A stretch of DNA of 44,777 bases, from positions 1 to 44,777 of the forward strand of contig CAYWTM010000014.1 of the NCBI GenBank assembly GCA_964460185.1, written 5' to 3'. Within the stretch, counting starts at the first letter, position 1. Each line of letters opens with the position of its first letter. Made by a program: the position numbers and the translations under genes. Origin of the DNA: JAVJPJ01 sp040217295 (lineage in GTDB: Bacteria; Pseudomonadota; Alphaproteobacteria; Rhodobacterales; Rhodobacteraceae). Below are positions 34,171 through 43,220 of the stretch, in pieces. The notes under the pieces are model-generated. The model saw only the letters and a list, made by a program, of their open reading frames with translations. It was not told where the DNA came from and did no database searches.

Positions 34171-36195
34171 CTAACGGGAATAGGCGACCATCGTCAAAAG
34201 CTCATATTCCGCCACCTGATCGGCTTCGTGATTGTACAATGTCGCGTTCCAGCGGACCTCGCCGTAGGTGTCGGTGCGGTGGGTCTTGCGCCGGGCGGTC
34301 AGGCGCACATGGATCTTGTCACCGGGGCTGACGGGTTTTTGAAAACTCAGGGCCGTCAGCCCGGTATTGGCCAGAACCGGCCCCGGATCCGGCTGGACGA
34401 ACAGGCCGGCCGCAAAGCTGAGAAGCAGGTAGCCATGCGCCACCCGGCCCGGAAAGAACGGGTTCGCGCGCGCGGCGTCCTCGTCCATGTGGGCGTAGAA
34501 GGTATCGCCCGTGAAATGGGCGAAATGTTCGATATCCTCGATCGTGACGTCGCGCGCCCTGGTGGTGATCGTGTGACCGATTGCGATCTCGTCGAAGGTC
34601 AGCTGGAACGGATGCGTGGGAGGCGCGATTTCCTCGGCGCCGGGGATCCATTGACCGGTTATGGCGGTCAGCATTCGGGGGCTGCCCTGAACCGCGACGC
34701 GCTGCATGTAATGCATCACACCGCGAATGCCGCCAAGTTCCTCACCCCCGCCGGCGCGACCGGGGCCGCCATGGGTCATGTGCGGCAGCGGAGAGCCATG
34801 GCCCGTCGCCTCGCCCATGCTGTCGCGGTCGTTGATATAGATCCGCCCGTGCCACGGCCCGGCCTCTTGCACGAGGGTTCTGGCCACGTCCGGATCGTGT
34901 GTGATCACAGAAGCCACCAGGCTGCCGCCGCCGCGATTGGCGATCTGCGCGGCATGGGCCACATCGCGGTAGGGCATCAGCGTCGCGACAGGGCCAAAAG
35001 CCTCGGTTTCATGCACCATGACCGCCGAATCAGGGTCTGAACAGCAAAATAGAGACGGTTTCAGAAACGCCCCAAGCGCTGGATTTTCGGCGTCGATCTC
35101 CAGCCTGCTGCCATCAAACACCGTCTCGACCTCTTCGGCAAAGGCCGCGATCTGGGCTTGAACGTCAGATTTGTGATCACGCCCGACCAAGGCCCCCATG
35201 CGGGTTGTCTCCAGGCCCGGGTCGCCGATTTTCGTGGTGGCCAGGCGGGCCGATATCGCCTCTCCCACCGGGCCGATCAGGGCGTCGGGGACAAGGATGC
35301 GACGGATCGCGGTGCATTTCTGACCCGCCTTGGTGGTCATCTCGCGGGTGACTTCCTTGACGAACAGGTCGAACTCGGGCGTGCCCTGCGTCACGTCCGG
35401 CCCCAGGATCGAGGCGTTCAGGCTGTCCTGTTCGGCGATGAACCGGGTGCTTGCACGCAAGAGGCCGGGGTTCGATCGCAGCATCAGGGCGGTCGTGGCG
35501 GATCCGGTGAAACTGACCACATCCTGCGGCCCCAACCGGTCCAGCAGGTCACCTGTGCCCCCGACCACCAGCTGCACGGCACCATCCGGCAATAGCCCCG
35601 AATCGATCATGATGCGGAACGCGGCCTCGGCCAGGTAGGCGGTGGCGGTGGCCGGTTTCACGATACACGGCACGCCGGCCAGCAGCGCCGGGGCCAGTTT
35701 TTCCAACATACCCCAGACGGGAAAGTTGAACGCGTTGATGTGAACGGCAACGCCCTGCAGCGGGACGGCGACATGTTGCCCGAGAAAGGTGCCGTTGCGC
35801 GACAGGCGCTCTATCCCGCCATCCAGGTGGATTTGCCCCTCGACCATTTCGCGGCGACCTTTCGAGGCGAAGGCGAACATGGTGCCGATACCACCGTCGA
35901 TGTCGATCCATCCATCCGCGCGCGTGGCGCCGGACAGGGGATTGAGGGAATAAAGCGCCTCTTTCCGGGCATCGAGGATCTGCGCCAGCGCCTTGAGCAT
36001 CTTGGACCGCTGGTGAAAATCCATTGCGCGCAGCGCCGGGCCACCGACCTGCGTGGCGTGATCGATCATCGCCTGCATGTCCAACCGCGCCCCGCCGTGC
36101 GCCACCTGGGCACCCGTCACGGCGCAATGCATCGCGCGGGCGCTGTCATCGGGGTCGATCCATCGACCGCCGGCATAGGATTGAAGCTGCAACAT
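34171..36195 (-). CDS. paaZ: Bifunctional oxepin-CoA hydrolase/aldehyde dehydrogenase
   Basis: Opens the seven-membered oxepin-CoA ring and oxidises the resulting semialdehyde. The 674 residues hold an N-terminal aldehyde dehydrogenase (about 1-520; catalytic Cys294 in KAGQKCTAIRR, Glu255 in FIAEQDS) and a C-terminal MaoC-like (R)-hydratase hotdog (about 535-670; HFAHFTGDTFYAHMDE, then FFPGRVAHGYLLLS). Both active sites look intact, so the full fusion is expected to work. GGGAGGG lies eight bases upstream of ATG 36195. It is divergent from paaI across an 83-bp spacer that contains a TetR-type palindrome. Confidence 0.96.
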   Translation of the reverse strand: MLQLQSYAGGRWIDPDDSARAMHCAVTGAQVAHGGARLDMQAMIDHATQVGGPALRAMDFHQRSKMLKALAQILDARKEALYSLNPLSGATRADGWIDIDGGIGTMFAFASKGRREMVEGQIHLDGGIERLSRNGTFLGQHVAVPLQGVAVHINAFNFPVWGMLEKLAPALLAGVPCIVKPATATAYLAEAAFRIMIDSGLLPDGAVQLVVGGTGDLLDRLGPQDVVSFTGSATTALMLRSNPGLLRASTRFIAEQDSLNASILGPDVTQGTPEFDLFVKEVTREMTTKAGQKCTAIRRILVPDALIGPVGEAISARLATTKIGDPGLETTRMGALVGRDHKSDVQAQIAAFAEEVETVFDGSRLEIDAENPALGAFLKPSLFCCSDPDSAVMVHETEAFGPVATLMPYRDVAHAAQIANRGGGSLVASVITHDPDVARTLVQEAGPWHGRIYINDRDSMGEATGHGSPLPHMTHGGPGRAGGGEELGGIRGVMHYMQRVAVQGSPRMLTAITGQWIPGAEEIAPPTHPFQLTFDEIAIGHTITTRARDVTIEDIEHFAHFTGDTFYAHMDEDAARANPFFPGRVAHGYLLLSFAAGLFVQPDPGPVLANTGLTALSFQKPVSPGDKIHVRLTARRKTHRTDTYGEVRWNATLYNHEADQVAEYELLTMVAYSR

Positions 36196-36225
36196 GTGGT
36201 GACCCTCCCCCGTTGGATTATTCTT

Positions 36226-36237
36226 GACCGATCGGTC
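36226..36237. promoter_or_regulatory. TetR-type operator between paaZ and paaI
   Basis: A perfect 12-base palindrome, GACCGATCGGTC, in the divergent spacer. TTGACC (36224-36229) reading plus and TTGACG (36250-36245) reading minus are plausible -35 hexamers, so the palindrome would lie between -35 and -10 of both promoters. As I recall, ACCG..CGGT half-sites are typical of PaaR-type TetR regulators. The likely ligand protein is encoded at 38025, in the transcript this site would control. Confidence 0.7.
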
Positions 36238-36278
36238 GGCTTTGCGTCAAGTTTTCCCGAATGAGGGGGGGGCGCATC

Positions 36279-36710
36279 ATGACACCAGAAGACCGCGCGC
36301 GGCGATCGGCCGAGGCGATGTGGGCCAATGATACGGCGTCGAAATGGGTGGGGCTGGACCTGGTCGAGGTTGGACCGGGCCGGGCGGTGATGACCTGTAG
36401 GGTGCGCGACGAACATCTGAACGGGCACGGCATCTGCCACGGTGGGGTGATCTTCACGCTGGCAGATTCGGCCTTTGCCTTTGCGTGCAATTCGCACAAC
36501 CGCGTGGCGGTGGCCCAGCACAACACGATCAGCTACCTGAGCCCCGGCCAACCCGACGAGGTGTTGCGAGCCGAGGCTGTCGAACAGGCCCTGTCTGGCC
36601 GTTCGGGTCTGACCGATGTGACCGTCACGGGCGGTGACGGTCGTATCGTGGCGTTGTTTCGCGGCGCTTCCCGGCAAATCCAGGGCAGTCATTTCGCGGA
36701 GGACGAATGA
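36279..36710 (+). CDS. paaI: Hydroxyphenylacetyl-CoA thioesterase
   Basis: Hotdog-fold thioesterase of 143 residues that releases CoA from phenylacetyl- or hydroxyphenylacetyl-CoA when the pathway stalls. The family core is HLNGHGICHGGVIFTLADSA with the catalytic Asp, followed by HNTISYLSPGQ. A G-rich Shine-Dalgarno (GAGGGGGG) precedes ATG 36279; ATG 36261 would overlap that site. The stop overlaps the paaK start. Confidence 0.93.
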   Translation: MTPEDRARRSAEAMWANDTASKWVGLDLVEVGPGRAVMTCRVRDEHLNGHGICHGGVIFTLADSAFAFACNSHNRVAVAQHNTISYLSPGQPDEVLRAEAVEQALSGRSGLTDVTVTGGDGRIVALFRGASRQIQGSHFAEDE

Positions 36711-38020
36711 TGGAAGATCTTACCCCGAACCGTGCCGACCTGGACCCGATCGAGATTGCATCGCGCGACGAAATCCACGCTTTGCAGCTGGATCGCCTGA
36801 GGTGGTCGCTGCGCCACGCCTACGACAACGTGCCGTTCTACAGGGCCGGTTTCGATGCGGCGGGGGTGCACCCGGACGACTTGCGTGACCTTTCGGACCT
36901 GTCCCGGTTTCCATTCACCGTGAAACAGGATCTGCGCAACAACTACCCCTTCGGTATGTTTGCCGTGCCCCGCAATCAGGTGGCGCGCATCCATGCGTCA
37001 AGCGGAACAACGGGGCAGCCAACCGTGGTGGGCTACACCGCCCGTGACATCGACACATGGGCCAGCGTCGTTGCCCGGTCGATGCGCGCCAGCGGCACGC
37101 GGCCCGGTGATGTTGTGCACGTCTCTTACGGGTATGGCCTGTTTACCGGGGGGTTGGGCGCGCATTACGGGGCGGAAAAACTGGGCTGTACCGTGGTGCC
37201 GGTATCAGGCGGGATGACAGCGCGGCAGGTGCAGCTGATCGAGGATTTCGGGGCCTCCACCGTCATGGTTACCCCGTCCTATGCGCTGTCGATCCTTGAT
37301 GAATATCATGCGCAGGGCCGCGACCCGCGCAAATCACCGCTGAAGGTGGGGATTTTCGGGGCCGAACCCTGGACCAACGCCATGCGGCTGGAAATCGAGC
37401 AGGCCTTTGATATGCACGCGGTCGATATCTATGGCCTGTCCGAGGTGATGGGGCCCGGCGTGGCCAATGAATGCGTGGAAACCAAGGACGGGCTGCACAT
37501 CTGGGAGGACCACTTCTACCCCGAGGTGATCGACCCCGTCACGGGCCAGGTTCTGCCCGATGGCGAAAAGGGCGAGCTTGTGTTTACCTCGCTCACCAAG
37601 GAAGCCTTTCCGATCATCCGATACCGCACCCGCGATCTGACCCGGTTGTTGCCGGGCACCGCGCGCAGCATGCGGCGGATGGAAAAGGTCACCGGGCGAT
37701 CCGATGACATGATCATCCTGCGGGGGGTGAACATCTTTCCGACCCAGATCGAGGAACAACTCATGGCGACCGGGGGCCTTGGGCCACATTTCCAGATCGA
37801 GTTGAGCCGGGACGGCCGGATGGATGTGATGACCGTTCATGTCGAGGCAGCAACCGGCCCGATGGGGCAAGATGACCTGCAGGCGGCCGCGCAGGCGCTG
37901 AAGGCGCGGATCAAGGAAAGGGTCGGTGTTACGGTCGAGGTTACGGCCCACGGATCCGGCGGGGTGGCGCGCAGCCAGGGCAAGGCGGTGCGGATCGTGG
38001 ACAACAGGCCAAGGGACTGA
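36707..38020 (+). CDS. paaK: Phenylacetate-CoA ligase
   Basis: ATP-dependent activation of phenylacetate to phenylacetyl-CoA, the entry step of the pathway. The 437 residues show the adenylation loop ASSGTTGQPTVVGY, the acyl-pocket and hinge segments VDIYGLSEVMGPGVA and YRTRDLTRLL, and the C-terminal lid GRSDDMIILRGVNIFP. Two adjacent ATG codons (36707, 36710) exist; the first overlaps the paaI stop. It is followed four bases later by the TetR gene. Confidence 0.97.
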   Translation: MMEDLTPNRADLDPIEIASRDEIHALQLDRLRWSLRHAYDNVPFYRAGFDAAGVHPDDLRDLSDLSRFPFTVKQDLRNNYPFGMFAVPRNQVARIHASSGTTGQPTVVGYTARDIDTWASVVARSMRASGTRPGDVVHVSYGYGLFTGGLGAHYGAEKLGCTVVPVSGGMTARQVQLIEDFGASTVMVTPSYALSILDEYHAQGRDPRKSPLKVGIFGAEPWTNAMRLEIEQAFDMHAVDIYGLSEVMGPGVANECVETKDGLHIWEDHFYPEVIDPVTGQVLPDGEKGELVFTSLTKEAFPIIRYRTRDLTRLLPGTARSMRRMEKVTGRSDDMIILRGVNIFPTQIEEQLMATGGLGPHFQIELSRDGRMDVMTVHVEAATGPMGQDDLQAAAQALKARIKERVGVTVEVTAHGSGGVARSQGKAVRIVDNRPRD

Positions 38021-38024
38021 GCCC

Positions 38025-38606
38025 ATGCCAAGGGGTCTGGCCCGCGATCACGATGCCAAACGCGCCGCCCTTCGCCGGGGGGCCGCGCAGTATTTCGCGG
38101 CGGAAGGGTTCGACCGTGCCTCGATGGCGGGCGTCGCGGCGGCTTGCGGCGTGTCAAAGGCGCTGCTGTATCACTACTACGACGGGAAAGAGGCCCTGCT
38201 GTTCGACATCCTGCACGAACATCTGGGCGACCTGGCCGATGCCGTGCATCAGGCCAATCGCGGCCATACGCCCGAGGAACGGGTGCGCGCCCTGATCCGT
38301 GCCGTCGTGATGCAGTATCAGGACGCGGACGCGGAACATAAGCTGCAGCTGGATGCGCTGGGCACCCTGCCGGACGATTTACAGGCCCCGCTACTGTCCC
38401 TGCAACGCCGAATGGTGTCGATCATGGGCGACGCGTTGGAGGCAGTGGCCCCCGATCTCGGCGCGCGCCGCGGGGCCGTTACAATGAGCGTATTCGGCAT
38501 GTTGAACTGGTTCTACATGTGGCATCGCCCCGGCAAGGGTATGGATCGCGAAGGCTATGCCGATCTGGTCACGGATATGGTCCTGGGCGGCATTCGGACC
38601 CTTTAG
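38025..38606 (+). CDS. TetR-family regulator, PaaR-like
   Basis: A 193-residue TetR protein. The N-terminal helix-turn-helix (residues 10-60) reads AAQYFAAEGFDRASMAGVAA then CGVSKALLYHYYDGKEALL. The C-terminal ligand domain is less conserved and resembles regulators found in phenylacetate clusters. It is the third gene of paaI-paaK-tetR, so binding at 36226-36237 would be autoregulation. ATG 38025 lies just after the paaK stop; longer frames overlap paaK. The match to PaaR is by context plus operator type, not by proof. Confidence 0.85.
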   Translation: MPRGLARDHDAKRAALRRGAAQYFAAEGFDRASMAGVAAACGVSKALLYHYYDGKEALLFDILHEHLGDLADAVHQANRGHTPEERVRALIRAVVMQYQDADAEHKLQLDALGTLPDDLQAPLLSLQRRMVSIMGDALEAVAPDLGARRGAVTMSVFGMLNWFYMWHRPGKGMDREGYADLVTDMVLGGIRTL

Positions 38607-38729
38607 CGACGCGGCGCGTGTGTCTTTCATCGCGACACGGGGCCGCCCACCATGCCATGGGGCTTTGTATTGCCCCGCGATCCCGCTTAGGTTGCGCGCC
38701 TGAGCAGTCATCACGCGAAGAGGCAGGCC

Positions 38730-39503
38730 TTGGCCCGACGCGCCAGCAACTCAAAGGGTGCCAAAGACACGACCCGTGGCACCACAACACGCACGCGCAA
38801 ACGCCGTGCGTCCGACCCTTCGCGCGTGCGTCGGGCAGTGGCTTGGCTGCGCCACTGGGTCCTGCGCGGTCTGGCGGTGACGTGTCTGATCGTCACCGTG
38901 TGGGTAACCATCTACACCTTCGTGCCGGCGCCCACGACGATCTACATGTGGCAAGAAAGCCGCCGCCTGGGCGGGATCGAGCGCGACTGGGTGCCGATCG
39001 AAGAGATCTCGGTCAACCTGCAACGTGCGGTCGTGGCCGCCGAGGACGCGAATTTCTGCCTGCATTGGGGATTCGACATGGAGGCCATCCGCACCGCGAT
39101 CGACCAGGGCGGGCAACGGGGCGGGTCCACCATCAGCCAGCAAACGGTCAAGAACGCGTTTCTGTGGCATGGGCGATCATGGCTTCGAAAGGCGATGGAG
39201 GCCGCGATCACGCCCCTGATGGAACTGATCTGGCCCAAGACCCGGGTGATCGAGATGTATCTGAACGTCGCAGAATTCGGCGAAGGCGTGTTCGGGGCAG
39301 AAGCTGCAGCGCAACATCATTTCGGGGTGTCCGCCGCCGATCTGAGCCTGCGGCAGGCGTCCCTACTGGCCGCTGTCTTGCCCAATCCGCAAGAGAGAGT
39401 CGCCTCTGCGCCGTCGGATTTCGTGGACCGACGCGCGCGATCCATTGCCGACGGCGCTGCAACAATCGCCGCGGATGGTCGCGATGATTGCTTTGCGAAT
39501 TGA
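38730..39503 (+). CDS. mtgA: Monofunctional peptidoglycan transglycosylase
   Basis: Inner-membrane glycosyltransferase (GT51) that polymerises lipid II. The 257 residues start with a basic cytoplasmic tail rich in Arg, Lys and Thr (1-40), then one membrane span (about 45-68, VLRGLAVTCLIVTVWVTIYT), then the catalytic domain with VVAAEDANFCLHWGFD (catalytic Glu) and GGSTISQQTVKNAFL, and LNVAEFGEGVFGAEAAA. The start codon is TTG 38730 with GAGG seven bases upstream. Confidence 0.94.
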   Translation: MARRASNSKGAKDTTRGTTTRTRKRRASDPSRVRRAVAWLRHWVLRGLAVTCLIVTVWVTIYTFVPAPTTIYMWQESRRLGGIERDWVPIEEISVNLQRAVVAAEDANFCLHWGFDMEAIRTAIDQGGQRGGSTISQQTVKNAFLWHGRSWLRKAMEAAITPLMELIWPKTRVIEMYLNVAEFGEGVFGAEAAAQHHFGVSAADLSLRQASLLAAVLPNPQERVASAPSDFVDRRARSIADGAATIAADGRDDCFAN

Positions 39504-39557
39504 TCTGGGCGTCAGATTCTTTCACAACAGGGCATTCAAATAAGTGCCGAGCAGATC

Positions 39558-40223
39558 ATGGCCCGCCTGTATCATTTTGCGTTATCCCCGTTTTGCCGAA
39601 AGGTCCGACTGGTTCTTGCTGAAAAGCGGATCGAGGTGGAACTGATCGAAGAAAAGTACTGGGACCCCTCGACAGAGTTCCTGCGCCGCAATCCCGCCGG
39701 CAAGGTTCCGGTTCTCAAGATCGACGGAATGCACCTGAGCGATTCCAGCGCGATCTGCGAATACCTCGAAGAAACGGTGCCCGAACCGCCCCTGATGCCA
39801 TCCGACCCGAGAGGCCGGGCAGAGGTGCGCCGCCTGGTGAATTGGTTCGACGACAAGTTTCACCATGAGGTCACCGCGAACCTTGTCTACGAGCGCGTGA
39901 ACAAAAAGATCATGCGCGCCGGGTATCCCGACGGGAAAGCCGTCAAGACGGGTGCGCAGCAGATCAAGTATCATATCGACTACATGGCCTGGCTCCTGGA
40001 TCATCGGCGCTGGCTGGCGGGTGATCGTCTGACCATGGCCGATTTCGCGGCGGCCGCGCATCTGAGTTGCCTCGACTATATCTCGGACGTGGATTGGAAC
40101 CGGTCCGACAGCGTCAAGGATTGGTACGCCAAGGTGAAATCGCGGCCTGCCTTCCGGTCGATCCTGGCCGACCAGATCCCCGGCTTCATCCAGCCCCCCC
40201 ACTACGCGAACCTGGACTTTTGA
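39558..40223 (+). CDS. Glutathione S-transferase family protein
   Basis: A 221-residue protein: N-terminal thioredoxin fold (1-80) with SPFCRKVRLVLAEK, the cis-Pro segment NPAGKVPVLKIDG and the glutathione-gamma-Glu contact DSSAICEYLEE, then an all-helical domain with LAGDRLTMADFAAAAHLSC. Substrate unknown. The stop overlaps the TTG start of queG by four bases, so the pair is translationally coupled. Confidence 0.92.
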   Translation: MARLYHFALSPFCRKVRLVLAEKRIEVELIEEKYWDPSTEFLRRNPAGKVPVLKIDGMHLSDSSAICEYLEETVPEPPLMPSDPRGRAEVRRLVNWFDDKFHHEVTANLVYERVNKKIMRAGYPDGKAVKTGAQQIKYHIDYMAWLLDHRRWLAGDRLTMADFAAAAHLSCLDYISDVDWNRSDSVKDWYAKVKSRPAFRSILADQIPGFIQPPHYANLDF

Positions 40224-41251
40224 CGGATCTGAAAGCCGCCCTTCTGACCGAGGCCCGCACGGCGGGCTTTGCCGGGATGGGGGTTTGCAGGCCTGACGCC
40301 ATACCAGACGCGGCCGACAGGCTTGCGGATTTTGTCGCGTCCGGGCGGCATGGGCAGATGGGATGGATGGCCGAACGGATGGGGTGGCGCGGCGACCCCA
40401 CGGCCCTGTGGCCCGAGGCGCGATCGGTGGTGATGCTGGCCGAGGTCTATACGCCCGACGACGATCCGCTGGCAGCCCTCGAGCGCCGGGATCGCGGCAC
40501 GATCAGCGTTTATGCCCGAAACAGAGACTATCATGACCTGGTGAAAAAGCGCCTGAAACGGGTCGGCCGCTGGTTGCTGGATCAGGCGCCGGGTCATCAG
40601 ATCAAGGTCTTTGTCGACACCGCGCCGGTGATGGAGAAACCCTTGGCGGCGGCGGCGGGTCTGGGGTGGCAGGGCAAACACACCAACCTTTTGTCACGCG
40701 ACCTGGGCAACTGGTTCTTCCTGGGGGCCATCTTCACCACCGTAGAGCTGGACCCCGACGCGCCGGCGCAGGAAAATTGCGGCAGTTGTACCGCGTGCCT
40801 CGACATTTGCCCGACCAATGCCTTTCCCGCGCCGTTCCAGCTGGATGCGCGGCGCTGCATTTCCTACCTGACAATCGAACACAAGGGCCCGGTTGATACC
40901 GATCTGCGCAGTTTGATGGGCAATCATATCTACGGTTGCGATGATTGCCTTGCCGCGTGCCCTTGGAACAAGTTCGCGGCAGATGCGCGGGAATTGCGCT
41001 ATGCCGCGCGGCCCGAGTTGGTGAGCCCCCGGCTCGACGAACTGGCGGCACTGGACGATGCAGGGTTTCGCGCGCTGTTCGCAGGGTCGCCCATCAAGCG
41101 GATCGGGCGGGACAGGTTCGTGCGGAACGTGCTCTATGCGATCGGGAACAGCGGCGATGACCGGCTCAAACCTGCAGCACAGAGCCTGTTGAATGATCCT
41201 GACGCCGCCGTGGCGGACGCGGCCCGTTGGGCGGTGGAGAGACTGTCATGA
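40220..41251 (+). CDS. queG: Epoxyqueuosine reductase
   Basis: Last step of queuosine synthesis in tRNA, reducing epoxyqueuosine with cobalamin and two 4Fe-4S clusters. The 343 residues show the catalytic Asp in KVFVDTAPVMEKPLA, the ferredoxin motifs CGSCTACLDICPTNAF and CDDCLAACPWN, and a C-terminal HEAT-like tail (LKPAAQSLLNDPDAAVADAA). TTG 40220 overlaps the gst stop (TTGA) and gives the usual N-terminus; the longer upstream frame lies within gst. The stop overlaps the next start (ATGA). Confidence 0.95.
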   Translation: MTDLKAALLTEARTAGFAGMGVCRPDAIPDAADRLADFVASGRHGQMGWMAERMGWRGDPTALWPEARSVVMLAEVYTPDDDPLAALERRDRGTISVYARNRDYHDLVKKRLKRVGRWLLDQAPGHQIKVFVDTAPVMEKPLAAAAGLGWQGKHTNLLSRDLGNWFFLGAIFTTVELDPDAPAQENCGSCTACLDICPTNAFPAPFQLDARRCISYLTIEHKGPVDTDLRSLMGNHIYGCDDCLAACPWNKFAADARELRYAARPELVSPRLDELAALDDAGFRALFAGSPIKRIGRDRFVRNVLYAIGNSGDDRLKPAAQSLLNDPDAAVADAARWAVERLS

Positions 41252-42114
41252 AGCTTTTGATTTTCGGCTATGGTTACACCGCGCGCTATATGGTGAGCGC
41301 GTTGCAACCCCTCGCGGCGGACCATGTCCGCGCGACCACCCGCAGCCCTGAAAAGGCCGATGCGCTGGCAGGCACAGGTGTCACCCCAAGGATCTTTCCC
41401 GGCAGCGACATGGGCCCGGATCTGGAATGGGCGAGCCATGTCCTGATCACCGCCGGTCCCGAGGATGGGCATGATCCGGTTCTGGCGCATCTGCATGACG
41501 CCTTTGTCGCCAATGCCGGGCGGCTGGACTGGGTGGGATATCTCAGCACGACCGGGGTTTATGGGGATCACCAGGGCGGATGGGTCGATGAAACGACGCC
41601 GCTGACGCCGTCGACCGAACGCGGGCGCGCGCGGGTCGCGGCGGAAACCGAATGGACGGACCTGTTCGATCGACAGGGCCTGCCTTTGCACATCTTTCGC
41701 CTGCCCGGTATCTACGGGCCGGGGCGCGGGCCCTTTGCCAAGGTGCGGGCCGGTACCGCACGGCGGATCATAAAGGAAGGCCAGGTTTTCGGCCGCATCC
41801 ATGTCGAGGATATCGCGCAGGCCGTAACCGCCTCGATGCGCAAACCCGCGCCGGGCGGGATCTACAACGTGGCGGATGACGACCCGGCCCCGCCGCAAGA
41901 CGTGATCGCCTACGCAGCAGAGCTTCTGGGCCTGCCGGTGCCGGCCGCCACGCCGTTCGACGAGGCCCGGATGACGCCGATGGCGCGCAGTTTCTATGCC
42001 GAATCGAAACGGGTCGATAACACGCGGATGAAGCGTGATCTGGGCGTCACCCTGCGCTATCCGGATTATCGCAGCGGGTTGCGTGCGCTGCTTGCTGCCG
42101 AAGGCGAAAAATAA
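41248..42114 (+). CDS. NAD(P)-binding epimerase/reductase-like protein
   Basis: A 288-residue extended Rossmann protein. The dinucleotide motif is LLIFGYGYTARYMV, in the shortened G-x-G-x2-A form typical of YeeZ-like proteins, where the usual third Gly is Ala. The central part has YLSTTGVYGDHQGGWVDE; the canonical YxxxK is replaced by S-T-E-R. LPGIYGPGRGPFAKVR and FGRIHVEDIAQA follow. It binds a nucleotide by inference; the substrate is unknown. It is coupled to queG. Confidence 0.87.
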   Translation: MKLLIFGYGYTARYMVSALQPLAADHVRATTRSPEKADALAGTGVTPRIFPGSDMGPDLEWASHVLITAGPEDGHDPVLAHLHDAFVANAGRLDWVGYLSTTGVYGDHQGGWVDETTPLTPSTERGRARVAAETEWTDLFDRQGLPLHIFRLPGIYGPGRGPFAKVRAGTARRIIKEGQVFGRIHVEDIAQAVTASMRKPAPGGIYNVADDDPAPPQDVIAYAAELLGLPVPAATPFDEARMTPMARSFYAESKRVDNTRMKRDLGVTLRYPDYRSGLRALLAAEGEK

Positions 42115-42175
42115 TCTACGCCGCCGCGCGAAATTCGGATAGGACGGCTCAAAAACCACATATCGAGCAGCCCCC

Positions 42176-42661
42176 ATGCGTCTTGTTCTTGCCCTTTGTC
42201 TTCTGTGCATCACCCTGACCGCCGGGTGTTCGCGGTTCGCCACCTATGACGGCCCGGAAGTAACCCGGATCGAGGTCCATAAATCCAGCCGCCAAATGTA
42301 CCTGTTCCACCATGACGAGGTGCTGGACAGTTACGAATTCGAACTGGGTTTCGCCCCTGACGGCCACAAGACCGAGGAAGGCGACGGGCGCACGCCCGAG
42401 GGGCGCTATTATATCGACCGGCGCAATCCCAACAGTGCCTATTATCTTTCGATCGGCATCAGCTATCCCAACCCTGACGATATCGCACAGGCGCGCGAAC
42501 GCGGTGTCAGCCCGGGTGGCGATATCTTCATCCACGGAACGCCAAGACCGTTTCGGCGGGCCGATGACTGGACGGCGGGGTGCATCGCGGTGACGAATGC
42601 GCAAATGCGCCAGATCTACGCGATGGTGCAGGACGGCACCGTCATCGACATTTTCCCCTAA
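42176..42661 (+). CDS. L,D-transpeptidase (YkuD) lipoprotein
   Basis: A 161-residue cell-envelope enzyme of the ErfK/YbiS/YkuD fold. It starts with a lipoprotein signal ending in the lipobox LTAGC (Cys18). The catalytic motif is complete: His120 in IFIHGTP and Cys136 in DWTAGCIAVT. It would form or edit L,D cross-links or attach proteins to peptidoglycan from a membrane anchor. It converges with the CAP-domain lipoprotein, with only four bases between stop codons. Confidence 0.92.
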   Translation: MRLVLALCLLCITLTAGCSRFATYDGPEVTRIEVHKSSRQMYLFHHDEVLDSYEFELGFAPDGHKTEEGDGRTPEGRYYIDRRNPNSAYYLSIGISYPNPDDIAQARERGVSPGGDIFIHGTPRPFRRADDWTAGCIAVTNAQMRQIYAMVQDGTVIDIFP

Positions 42662-42665
42662 CCTG

Positions 42666-43220
42666 TCAGCCTGTCGGCGCGGCGACGGACCCGCCACCAT
42701 CGCCCGTCAGCATGGTCCACCAGATCTTGCCGTTTTCTTCCTGAAAAAAGGCGAATCCAAGATCGCGGGCGCGATTGTCGGTGATGACATCGCGGGTATC
42801 GGTGCGGGTCATCCACGCGGCCACGGTTTCAACCTCGGCCTCGTAGGTTTCCGAGATGTTTTCACCCAGAATGGTGCCCTGGTAGCCCGCGCGTTGTGCC
42901 CGGTCGACAGGCGAAGATCCGTCGGACCCGAAATGCCATGGCCGGTTCTGCAGGGCCATGTCGCGGGCATGGATGGCGGCGGCGGCGTTCAATTCGGCGT
43001 TCAGCGTGACAGGTGCAGCGCCTGCGGCCCGGCGCAGGGAATTCACGCGGTCGAGCGCCCGAAACCGGATACGGTGCGTGTCGGCGGGATCAATCCGGTA
43101 CAAAAGCGGCAAAGGCTGTCCGTCGGGCCCAAGCTGGGGCGCGGTGGATGTACAAGCCGCAAGGGTCAGCGCGCTGCCCCCCGCCAAAAGTAGATGTCTG
43201 CGGGTCAACATGGGCGCCAT
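42666..43220 (-). CDS. CAP-domain (SCP/PR1) lipoprotein
   Basis: A 184-residue exported protein. The N-terminus combines a twin-Arg start (LTRRHLLLAGG) with a lipobox LAAC (Cys23), so it may be a Tat-exported lipoprotein. The CAP domain shows AAAIHARDMALQNRPWHFG, then GENISETYE, with the conserved His and Glu pairs. Function is unknown; CAP proteins in bacteria are varied. ATG 43211, three codons in, is an equally possible start; neither has a clear ribosome-binding site. Confidence 0.85.
   Translation of the reverse strand: MAPMLTRRHLLLAGGSALTLAACTSTAPQLGPDGQPLPLLYRIDPADTHRIRFRALDRVNSLRRAAGAAPVTLNAELNAAAAIHARDMALQNRPWHFGSDGSSPVDRAQRAGYQGTILGENISETYEAEVETVAAWMTRTDTRDVITDNRARDLGFAFFQEENGKIWWTMLTGDGGGSVAAPTG

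Noticed and set aside
29635..38606. Phenylacetate island as a newly described system
   Set aside because: Gene content matches the known paa pathway; only the regulator pair, the operators and the repeat in the operon are noteworthy.
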